From an uncultured Clostridia bacterium (GTDB lineage: Bacteria > Bacillota > Clostridia > TANB77 > CAG-508): a stretch of 7,357 nt of DNA. A model generated the notes under the pieces. It was not told the DNA's origin. It saw only the letters and a list, made by a program, of their open reading frames with translations, and did not search any database. Position 1 is the stretch's first letter; every line of letters starts with the position of its first letter. Below are positions 1 to 5,054 of this stretch, in pieces. The DNA lies in the NCBI GenBank assembly GCA_947628885.1, contig CANRBO010000062.1, positions 1 to 7,357 of the forward strand, given 5' to 3'. The translations under genes were made by a program, and so were the position numbers.

Positions 1-356
1 TATTTGGCTTTAGTATAGAAAATATGAAACACAAGATAGAAGACGTAAAACAACTAGGCTACAGTCAAGAAGAGGTAATAAAAATGACAAAAAGTCTTCC
101 TTCAATATTTGGCTTTAGTATAGAAACTATGAAACAAAAAATAGAAGACATAAAACAATTAGGCTATAGTCAAGAAGAAGTAATAAAAATGACAAAAAGT
201 CTTCCTTCAATATTTAGTTTAAGTATAGAAAATATGAAACAAAAAATAGAAGACATAAAACAATTAGGCTATAGTCAAGAAGAAGTAATAAAGATGACAG
301 AAAGTCTTCCTTCAATATTTGGCTTAAGTATAGAAAATATGAAACAAAAAATAGAA
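1..356 (+). repeat. Tandem 105-bp coding repeats, three full units plus a partial fourth
   Basis: Units lie at 1-105, 106-210 and 211-315, with a fourth starting at 316 and losing similarity after about 356. The period is exactly 105 bp, or 35 codons, so the frame is kept. By my count units 1 and 2 differ at 7 of 105 positions and units 2 and 3 at 6. The array is already in progress at base 1, so the true copy number is unknown. Similarity this high at DNA level points to recent duplication or gene conversion, and copy number may vary between strains (inference). Confidence 0.95.
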
Positions 357-725
357 TTTTATGATTATATTGGTTTGCATGCATTAGTAGTAATGTCACC
401 TAAAAATTTGATGCAAAGTACAGCATTAAGTTATGCAAGGTATATGTTTTTACAAGAAAAAGAAATAAGAATAGATGAGACTAATTATAGAGAATTGTTT
501 TATGGTCAAAAAAATTTTCAAAGAAAATATGGAATAACAAAAGAAGAATTGCTACAAAAATATGATTATAAACAATACTTAAGAGAAAAAAGTACACATG
601 AGTTAGTAATAGAAGCACAAGAATCTATTGGAGAAAATATAAGTTATATAGATGATGTCGAACAAGCAATGGCAAAAACAGAAAATCAGATTGAAGAACA
701 GAAAAACGTTCCAGGAGAGGAGTAA
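1..725 (+). CDS. mTERF-like repeat protein, 5' end outside window
   Basis: The frame is open from base 3 with no stop. The ATG at 24 lies inside a repeat unit and is not the real start, so the gene is 5'-truncated by the window edge; 240 residues are visible. Repeats of 35 residues carry the pattern LGYSQEEVIKM...LPSIF...SIENMKQKIEDIK: an LG turn, a helix, a fixed proline and a second amphipathic helix. Counting from the ATG at 24, the prolines fall at 26, 61 and 96. This matches my recollection of the mTERF motif (about 30-35 residues, alpha-helical, nucleic-acid binding in organelle proteins). After the repeats comes a non-repeated C-terminal domain with IEFYDYIGLHAL, then YARYMF and YGITKEELLQKYDY, and an acidic tail. 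There is no signal peptide or TM in the visible part. The stop is 7 nt before the next gene, suggesting an operon. A DNA- or RNA-binding role is inferred from the fold only; a protein-binding solenoid is the alternative. Confidence 0.75.
   Translation, partial: FGFSIENMKHKIEDVKQLGYSQEEVIKMTKSLPSIFGFSIETMKQKIEDIKQLGYSQEEVIKMTKSLPSIFSLSIENMKQKIEDIKQLGYSQEEVIKMTESLPSIFGLSIENMKQKIEFYDYIGLHALVVMSPKNLMQSTALSYARYMFLQEKEIRIDETNYRELFYGQKNFQRKYGITKEELLQKYDYKQYLREKSTHELVIEAQESIGENISYIDDVEQAMAKTENQIEEQKNVPGEE
713..722 (+). promoter_or_regulatory. Shine-Dalgarno that places the second gene's start at TTG 733
   Basis: The purine run AGGAGAGGAG covers the last codons of the upstream gene and ends 10 nt before an in-frame TTG at 733. 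The ATG pair at 652/655 in the same frame has no SD, and it would force a 74-nt overlap with the upstream gene. Confidence 0.7.
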
Positions 726-732
726 TAAAATT

Positions 733-1197
733 TTGGAAAATATTAATGAATATGAAATAGCATATGCTGAAATATTGGAAATATTAAAATATATCCCCAA
801 ATCTGATTACGATAAAATTCCAAAAGAAAAAATAAATCTTTTTAAGAAAAAGGCAGATAAAAAATATAAATTTAAGTATAATCCAAACAAAACATTAGAA
901 GAAAATAATGTATCTAAAAGGGCAAAGGCAATAATTATTATATTATTTAGAGATTATTGGTCTAATGATACTGAAAAGAAGATGATAATTGAAAAACAAA
1001 ATCATGATAGAAAGATAGTTGAAGAAGAAAAAATAAAAAAATATAATTATGACGATCTATTTAAGAAAAACAACATTAATAAACTTGAAATCAATAAAGA
1101 AAATACTAATTCTTCAAATAAGGAAATGATAGTGTACAAAGAAAATTTTGTTACAAAGATAATTAATAAAATAAAAAAATTTTTAAATAAAAAATAA
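733..1197 (+). CDS. Unrecognised lysine-rich protein, probable TTG start
   Basis: About 154 residues from the TTG at 733. I do not recognise a named family. The open frame extends up to an ATG at 652, but the strong SD at 713-722 favours TTG; no in-frame ATG lies near 733. The N-terminal ~75 residues look like a compact helical domain, with AEILEILKYIP, a YDKIPKEKI segment, YKFKYNPNKTLEE and an ILFRDYW motif. The motif style (KIP.EKI followed by F.Y.P) resembles small conserved hypothetical proteins of clostridia as I recall them. The C-terminal half is low-complexity, rich in K, N and I, and ends in a basic helix (IINKIKKFLNKK) that could bind nucleic acid or a membrane surface. There is no signal peptide or clear TM. 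It sits 7 nt after one mTERF-like gene and 16 nt before another, so it is probably co-transcribed with them and may work with them (inference). Confidence 0.7.
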   Translation: MENINEYEIAYAEILEILKYIPKSDYDKIPKEKINLFKKKADKKYKFKYNPNKTLEENNVSKRAKAIIIILFRDYWSNDTEKKMIIEKQNHDRKIVEEEKIKKYNYDDLFKKNNINKLEINKENTNSSNKEMIVYKENFVTKIINKIKKFLNKK

Positions 1198-1213
1198 AAA
1201 ATTAGAGGTAAAT

Positions 1214-1612
1214 ATGGAAGAAACATTAAAAAACTTGGAAATAAGTGAAGAAACAATTGGTCAAATGATAGAAGTATGCCCAAATATAAAAGAATTAAGT
1301 AAAATGGAAATATTAGAAAAAATAGAGATTTTAAAAAAAATAAATTGTAATAATATACAAATAAGAAATATAGTAAGTAGCAATCCTATGTATTTAGATA
1401 GAAGTAATACAGATGTAGATAAATTAATAAAAAAAATGGATGAAGTAGGTTTTTCTACATTAAATATTTTATTTGATGGAAATCCATATATATTAAATTT
1501 AGATGCATTTGAAATAGAAAACTATATAAAAGAAAGACAAAAAAATGGAGAATTATTAGAAGATATAGTAGATAATATGGAATCTAATTTATATGTATTT
1601 CAAGAAATATAA
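1214..1612 (+). CDS. Small protein of degenerate mTERF-like repeats
   Basis: 132 residues from the ATG at 1214, with SD-like AGAGG about 5 nt upstream. No annotated family is obvious, but the protein divides into units of about 35 residues. A proline follows each short helix at P23 (VCPNIKEL), P58 (SSNPMYLD) and P91 (DGNPYILN), a spacing of 35 and 33. A fourth unit has leucine in the equivalent place (ESNLYVF, L126). Each unit continues into a second helix (EILEKIEILKK, VDKLIKKMDEV, EIENYIKERQK). This is the same layout as the first gene of the operon, where prolines recur every 35 residues, but at DNA level the units here are fully diverged. It is therefore an older repeat protein of the same type. 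There is no TM or signal peptide, so it is probably cytoplasmic. Nucleic-acid binding is possible from the fold; no function is known to me. Confidence 0.75.
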   Translation: MEETLKNLEISEETIGQMIEVCPNIKELSKMEILEKIEILKKINCNNIQIRNIVSSNPMYLDRSNTDVDKLIKKMDEVGFSTLNILFDGNPYILNLDAFEIENYIKERQKNGELLEDIVDNMESNLYVFQEI

Positions 1613-1680
1613 AGTTTTCCAGAAGATTATGAAAAAACTATTCAGAACTAAATTATGATTTTATAATGTATAGTTATTAA

Positions 1681-1720
1681 AATGTTGAAAAATCAATAAT
1701 ACATAAATAATGTTGAAAAA
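1681..1720. repeat. 12-bp direct repeat, 28-bp period
   Basis: AATGTTGAAAAA occurs at 1681-1692 and again at 1709-1720, separated by 16 AT-rich bases. Only two copies are present. The second copy runs into the left arm of the terminator hairpin. It could be a protein site or chance in AT-rich DNA. Confidence 0.5.
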
Positions 1721-1766
1721 CGCCAAAAAAAAAACGACGCACGAGAATCGATTTTAAGGCGTTTTT
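1716..1766. terminator. Bidirectional terminator-like hairpin between convergent units
   Basis: The outer arms AAAAACGCC (1716-1724) and GGCGTTTTT (1758-1766) are perfectly complementary over 9 bp and enclose 33 bases. An inner stem pairs 1731-1737 with 1748-1755 with one bulge. On the minus strand the inner stem is followed by ten T (1734 to 1725). On the plus strand the outer stem ends in five T. It can serve the plus-strand operon, about 100 nt beyond its last stop, and the putative minus-strand small RNA. Confidence 0.6.
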
Positions 1767-1928
1767 ATAAAAAGGTAATATAACTTGTTGTCTATATATT
1801 TAGGTAAACTGGCTGAAAAGCACTGATTTTAGCAAGATAGGACCTTATCATAAAAAGTCCTATCTTGTATTGCATGAAACTTTGATTTCACGCAACTTTA
1901 TATATAATATTTATACTTAAATAACTTA
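1725..1928 (-). ncRNA. Putative small RNA, about 200 nt, unknown family
   Basis: The span is predicted from a consensus promoter (-10 at 1940-1935) to a terminator-like structure. In transcript order there is an AU-rich 5' segment, then a hairpin pairing 1896-1886 with 1879-1869 (11 bp, 6-nt loop). Next is a hairpin pairing 1867-1857 with 1843-1833 (11 perfect bp, 13-nt loop), then a less structured stretch of about 65 nt, then the terminator with ten U. In the first hairpin, pairs 1891/1874 and 1896/1869 are G-U in the minus-strand RNA but A-C mismatches in a plus-strand RNA, which supports minus-strand transcription. It does not look like the RNase P RNA, tmRNA, SRP RNA or rod-shaped 6S RNA that I know. 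Both ends are estimates. Confidence 0.5.
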
Positions 1929-1934
1929 TGCCCC

Positions 1935-1963
1935 ACTATACATCGTTTTAAAAATTTTGTCAA
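1935..1963 (-). promoter_or_regulatory. Sigma-A-type promoter, minus strand, of the putative small RNA
   Basis: On the minus strand TTGACA (1963-1958) is a perfect -35 box, followed by exactly 17 nt and TATAGT (1940-1935), one mismatch from the consensus -10. The start would be near 1928. No protein gene follows in this direction within the window, so the promoter implies a non-coding transcript. Confidence 0.7.
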
Positions 1964-2042
1964 GCACATAACTACTATTTCAAAAAATAAAAATTATTTT
2001 TCTATTCCCTCCTTACTGTGAACAATATAAATTGTTTTAATA

Positions 2043-2090
2043 GCCATTATTATTTTTAATTATTTTAACAACAATAAAAATAATAATGGC
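2043..2090 (-). terminator. Long perfect inverted repeat just beyond the rho stop
   Basis: Arms 2043-2057 (GCCATTATTATTTTT) and 2076-2090 are perfectly complementary over 15 bp, and A2058-T2075 adds a further pair. The loop is 16 nt. The structure begins 36 nt after the rho stop and probably forms the 3' end of the rho mRNA. There is no U-run after the stem on either strand, so it is not a standard intrinsic terminator. It may be an RNA-stabilising hairpin, or termination may depend on Rho itself. A smaller repeat, AACAAT-ATAA-ATTGTT, follows at 2021-2036. Confidence 0.45.
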
Positions 2091-2126
2091 ATCGTTGAAC
2101 GTGTAGAAAATAAAATAAAAGAATAT

Positions 2127-3542
2127 TTATGATCTTTTAAATTTATTTGATAATGCTTTTACTAATTCATTATTATTTTTTGTGTTTACCATTAAATTTA
2201 TAACCTCTTCTGTTATTTCAGATTGTGGTCTTGATGACATGGCTTTTCTCAAGCCATAAACAACATCAAGTTCTTCTTTTGAAAGAAGTAAGTCTTCCCT
2301 TCTCGTTCCTGACTTATAAATGTCGATTGCAGGGAATATTCTTTTTTCTGATAAACTTCTATCTAGCACTACTTCCATATTTCCAGTTCCTTTAAATTCT
2401 TCGAAAATGATATCGTCCATTCTGCTTCCTGTTTCTACTAATGATGTTGCTAAAATTGTTAAACTTCCACCATTTTCAATATTTCTAGCTGCTCCAAAGA
2501 ATTTCTTTGGTTTATGTAATGCGGCTGGATCTAGTCCTCCCGACAATGTTCTTCCTGAAGAAGGAACTATCAAATTATATGCTCTTGCTAATCTTGTAAT
2601 ACTATCTAGCAATATTACAACGTCTTTTTTATGTTCTATTAGTCTTTTGGCTCTTTCTAAAACCATTTCAGCGACTTTTGCATGGTGCTCTGGTAATTCG
2701 TCAAATGTTGAATATATTACTTCTCCTTTTATTGATCTTTTCATATCTGTAACTTCTTCTGGTCTTTCATCTATTAACAATACAATTAATGTAATGTCAG
2801 GATTATTAGTTGTTATACTATTGGCTATTTTTTTCAAAAGAGTAGTTTTTCCTACTTTAGGCTGAGCTACTATCATACCTCTTTGTCCTTTTCCTATTGG
2901 GCAAACTAGGTCAATTATTCTCATTGCATATTCATTAGGAGAAGTTTCTAAAGTAATTTTTTCATTAGGATATATTGGTGTTAAGTCGTCGAATTTAGTA
3001 CGTCTATATGCCTTTTCAGGTGGCTCTCCATTGACTTCTCCTACATATATCAATGCTGGGAATTTTTCTCCCTCTTTTGGACTTCTTGCAACACCTCTTA
3101 TCTTATCTCCATTATCTAATCTAAATCTTCTAATTTGGACTGGAGAAATATATATGTCTTTTGGTGTAGATAGATAGTTGTCACTTCTTAAAAATCCATA
3201 CCCGTCAGGTAATATCTCTAGTACTCCTTCTGCAATTTTATCGTTTGATGTTAGAGTATATCCTTCTTCTTCTCTAGTTTCTAACTGTTCTTTTTCATTA
3301 CTATTATTTTCATCTGTCTTAGCATTTTCGACTTCTTCTATTATATTTTCAGTTATATTTATTTCGTCCGTTTTTTTCATCTCGACATTTTTTTCATTTT
3401 TAGCCTTTTTATTTTCGGAATCTTTTTCAGATTTTGCTAAAACTTTACATAGTTCATCTTTCTTTAATTTTGATACATTTTTAATTTCTCTTTCTTTAGC
3501 TAATAGCCTTAATTGAGCTAAAGTATAACTTTCGTAATTCAT
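2127..3542 (-). CDS. rho: Transcription termination factor Rho
   Basis: RNA-dependent hexameric ATPase that loads on nascent untranslated RNA and releases RNA polymerase. Counting from Met at 3542 (471 residues): the N-terminal Rho-N/SAP-like helical domain is at about 1-36 (YTLAQLRLLAKE, KLKKDEL). A charged K/E/N-rich linker of about 55 residues follows. The cold-shock-type RNA-binding domain is at about 103-171, with the GYGFLR primary-site motif. The RecA-type ATPase then has Walker A QPKVGKT at about 227-233, Walker B VVILLDS, and a C-terminal region with KGTGNMEVVLDRSLSEKRIFPAID. All expected parts are present, so it should be active. The frame also opens at ATG 3554, but the GGG there directly abuts that ATG. 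The ATG at 3542 has GGG 12 nt upstream and gives the family-like start MNYESYTLAQL. The choice changes only 4 residues. It has its own promoter and leader and is separated from divIC by a terminator. Confidence 0.96.
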   Translation of the reverse strand: MNYESYTLAQLRLLAKEREIKNVSKLKKDELCKVLAKSEKDSENKKAKNEKNVEMKKTDEINITENIIEEVENAKTDENNSNEKEQLETREEEGYTLTSNDKIAEGVLEILPDGYGFLRSDNYLSTPKDIYISPVQIRRFRLDNGDKIRGVARSPKEGEKFPALIYVGEVNGEPPEKAYRRTKFDDLTPIYPNEKITLETSPNEYAMRIIDLVCPIGKGQRGMIVAQPKVGKTTLLKKIANSITTNNPDITLIVLLIDERPEEVTDMKRSIKGEVIYSTFDELPEHHAKVAEMVLERAKRLIEHKKDVVILLDSITRLARAYNLIVPSSGRTLSGGLDPAALHKPKKFFGAARNIENGGSLTILATSLVETGSRMDDIIFEEFKGTGNMEVVLDRSLSEKRIFPAIDIYKSGTRREDLLLSKEELDVVYGLRKAMSSRPQSEITEEVINLMVNTKNNNELVKALSNKFKRS

Positions 3543-3680
3543 ATAAATTTTCATCCCTTTCTTTGATTTTTTTATTCAAATTAATTTTAATGTATAATTT
3601 TTGGAAATATTAAAGACTAATGATTATTTTAAAATTTTCTATTAATATCCATATTTAGAAAAAATTTTCATGATAATTTA

Positions 3681-3709
3681 ATTTTAACAGAACATAAAAA
3701 TTTTGTCAA
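3681..3709 (-). promoter_or_regulatory. rho promoter with extended -10 and long leader
   Basis: On the minus strand TTGACA (3709-3704) is followed by 17 nt and TAAAAT (3686-3681), preceded by TGT as an extended -10. The start would be near 3674, leaving a very AT-rich leader of about 130 nt before rho. rho is known to be autoregulated through its leader in several bacteria. I see no clear terminator hairpin in this leader, so the mechanism here is open. Confidence 0.7.
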
Positions 3710-3810
3710 CTAATTTTGGCAAATTATAGTAGAAAAAATTTTGCTTACTTTGCCTAGTTACATTTATTTCTTTTACTGGTCAAAATTACTTTTAATTTTG
3801 TAAAAATACA

Positions 3811-3842
3811 AAATAGCATAATCCTTTAAGATTATACTATTT
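3811..3842 (-). terminator. Terminator at the divIC stop codon
   Basis: Arms 3842-3830 and 3823-3811 pair over 13 bp, with one G-U pair in minus-strand RNA, around a 6-nt loop. The stem is followed by a broken U-rich run (TGTATTTTT). It overlaps the TAG stop of the divIC-like gene. A second perfect 8-bp hairpin with a 4-nt loop follows at 3781-3800. Together they separate the upstream unit from the rho promoter. Confidence 0.7.
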
Positions 3843-4103
3843 CGACATATCTATATAAACTCTTTCATTTGGTAAATACATATCTAATTTATCTCTTGCA
3901 ATTCCTTCTATATAATCAGTGGAATTCAAGCTTTGCAATGTTTCTGTAAGCTCTGATTGAACTTCATTGGCTTTTTCTATTTGATTAGAATATTCTTGAC
4001 CTTCTTTAGCATAAGTGTTTAATAACTTTTGTTGAGAGATAAAAGTGTATATAACATATATTGCTAAAACAATAAATAAAATACGCTTAATTATTGCTTT
4101 CAT
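3837..4103 (-). CDS. divIC: Septum formation initiator, DivIC/FtsB family
   Basis: Small bitopic membrane protein of the divisome; in Bacillota DivIC pairs with FtsL and helps activate septal wall synthesis. 88 residues from the ATG at 4103. A basic N-terminus is followed by one TM at about 6-22 (ILFIVLAIYVIYTFI). A coiled-coil-like segment covers about 25-58, and the conserved C-terminal block is DYIEGIARDKLDMYLPNE. The length is normal for the family. The frame opens at GTG 4109, but that GTG overlaps the SD (AGGAG); the ATG at 4103 has AGGAG 5 nt upstream and is preferred. It follows yabQ, the usual Bacillota order. The orthology to DivIC rather than another FtsB-like paralogue rests on this context. 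Confidence 0.87.
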   Translation of the reverse strand: MKAIIKRILFIVLAIYVIYTFISQQKLLNTYAKEGQEYSNQIEKANEVQSELTETLQSLNSTDYIEGIARDKLDMYLPNERVYIDMSK

Positions 4104-4187
4104 CTTCACTCCTAAAATTACAAAATTAGTAAAAAAATCTACCTATAATATTTTTCTACAAAAAAAACTAAAATCCTTCTTTTTCTG

Positions 4188-4673
4188 TTATTTTTTTCTA
4201 TTTTTTATTATATTAAATTTATGTGATTTGATTTTGTTTTCCTTGATAGGCTTTATTTTCATATTAATGTGTTGTTTAATTAGCTTTATTTTATTGATTA
4301 CTTTTATTATAATATTTTTTATCTTTAGATACATTGTTTTAATCTTTTTATATATGATATATATTGGCTTTTTTATGATGTTCAATATTTTTACATTTAT
4401 TTTGATAAAATATTTGCTTACAGTTGCCATATAAAGTACCACTCCCAGCACAAGTCCTAAGAATATATAACTTCGCAATTCTCCATAGCTTATAGTAAAT
4501 ATTTCCCATATTAGGAATAATCCTACAATTATCCAAAATACAGCATCTTCTATATATGTTATTAAATTAGAAGTTTTTATTGATTTTCGTAATACTCTGA
4601 ATATGTCAAAAAATATGCTTATTGCTACTCCTGACACAACATAAATTAAGAATAAATACAATTGATTATCCAT
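4188..4673 (-). CDS. yabQ: Spore cortex biosynthesis protein YabQ
   Basis: Membrane protein of the outer forespore membrane, needed for spore cortex formation in Bacillus subtilis; its biochemical activity is not known. 161 residues. The YabQ domain lies in the first ~85 residues, with TM segments at about 5-24, 44-62 and 67-84 and the early motif GVAISIFFDIFRVLRK. After the last TM comes a tail of about 75 residues made mostly of K and I with some N, strongly basic and probably cytoplasmic. The start ATG has AGGGAG about 6 nt upstream. The gene begins 9 nt after the yabP stop, so the two are co-transcribed. An 84-nt AT-rich gap separates it from divIC. Confidence 0.87.
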   Translation of the reverse strand: MDNQLYLFLIYVVSGVAISIFFDIFRVLRKSIKTSNLITYIEDAVFWIIVGLFLIWEIFTISYGELRSYIFLGLVLGVVLYMATVSKYFIKINVKILNIIKKPIYIIYKKIKTMYLKIKNIIIKVINKIKLIKQHINMKIKPIKENKIKSHKFNIIKNRKK

Positions 4674-4682
4674 AGATGCTCC

Positions 4683-4985
4683 CTATTTAAAGATTTTGTT
4701 TAGTAATCCTCCTGATGATTTTTTGTCTTGTTTTTCGCTATATGTCAAACTGGATATATTGCCGTCTATGATTACCTCTGTACTATCTAAACTAAGCTTA
4801 TTAATCCTTAAATCTTCTCCTTTTACTGTTAACATACCTAATTCAGTTTCTAATATTACAATTTGGTCATCAAAACTTAAAACATCCAAAACACCGGAAA
4901 TAGATAGTTTTCTCCTATTTTCCATAATGATGTTTTGGATGGTATCGCCTTTTATTTGATTTTTAGAATATTCTTCTGATATCAT
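4683..4985 (-). CDS. yabP: Sporulation protein YabP
   Basis: Small mother-cell sporulation protein of the YabP/YqfC family, associated with cortex formation; the molecular role is unknown. 100 residues, of normal length. After a polar N-terminus the core runs from about 20 (MENRRKLSISGVLDVLSFDD), through QIVILETELGMLTVKGEDLRI, to the short beta-rich end EVIIDGNISSLTYSE. The tail has KKSSGGLLNKIF. There is no TM. The start has a very strong SD, GGGAGG, 5 nt from the ATG. It lies directly upstream of yabQ. A sigma-E-like promoter lies just upstream (5020-5048), which fits the known mother-cell control of this pair in B. subtilis. Confidence 0.9.
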   Translation of the reverse strand: MISEEYSKNQIKGDTIQNIIMENRRKLSISGVLDVLSFDDQIVILETELGMLTVKGEDLRINKLSLDSTEVIIDGNISSLTYSEKQDKKSSGGLLNKIFK

Positions 4986-4997
4986 AGATACCTCCCT

Positions 4998-5044
4998 ATT
5001 TGCCTACTTTTCTCTATTAATTATATTCTGCAAAGTAGACAAAT
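4998..5044. repeat. 13-bp inverted repeat spanning the yabP -10 region
   Basis: ATTTGCCTACTTT (4998-5010) pairs with AAAGTAGACAAAT (5032-5044), with one G-T pair; the spacer of 21 bases contains the putative -10 of yabP. No U-run follows on the minus strand. It may be an operator-like dyad, a weak terminator of the upstream gene, or a leader hairpin. Confidence 0.55.
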
Positions 5045-5048
5045 ATGA
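5020..5048 (-). promoter_or_regulatory. Sigma-E-like sporulation promoter for yabP-yabQ
   Basis: On the minus strand TCATATT (5048-5042) fits the B. subtilis sigma-E -35 consensus KMATATW at every position. After 14 nt, AATATAAT (5027-5020) matches the CATACAHT -10 consensus at 6 of 8 positions. The predicted start lies about 30 nt before the yabP ATG. Consensus recalled, not searched. Confidence 0.5.
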
Positions 5049-5054
5049 CAAGTT

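Larger units (their letters stand above)
1613..2126. other. Convergent intergenic region with RNA-type structures and no supported protein gene
   Basis: This 514-base gap separates the plus-strand operon from the 3' end of rho. It holds a 12-bp direct repeat, a bidirectional terminator-like hairpin, a putative minus-strand small RNA with its own promoter, and a long inverted repeat beyond the rho stop. No open frame longer than about 28 codons has a start with an SD. Confidence 0.8.

Noticed and set aside
1..356. Tandem repeats as a CRISPR array
   Set aside because: The repeats are contiguous 105-bp coding units without spacers, and the frame is kept throughout.
1662..1667. Plus-strand TATAAT as a promoter after the third gene
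   Set aside because: The hexamer 17 nt upstream (TATTCA) matches TTGACA at only 3 positions, there is no extended -10, and no gene follows before the terminator.
1792..1875. 27-residue minus-strand open frame inside the putative small RNA (MQYKIGLFMIRSYLAK...)
   Set aside because: It has no Shine-Dalgarno sequence, its start lies in a hairpin, and an open run of 28 codons is expected by chance. A dual-function RNA is not excluded.
1716..1963. 6S RNA, SRP RNA, tmRNA or riboswitch
   Set aside because: Local hairpins near the 5' end, no long rod with a central bubble, no recognisable conserved motifs, and no gene downstream to regulate in cis.
2007..2015. Minus-strand TAAGGAGGG resembling a strong Shine-Dalgarno
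   Set aside because: No ATG, GTG or TTG occurs at a usable distance downstream, and no open frame follows.
2320..2865. 181-codon plus-strand open frame inside rho
   Set aside because: It is antisense to the conserved ATPase domain of rho and its translation is serine/leucine-rich shadow sequence.
4045..4434. 129-codon plus-strand open frame across divIC and yabQ
   Set aside because: It is antisense to two well-supported genes. Its F/I/L-rich translation is the complement of the K/N-rich YabQ tail.
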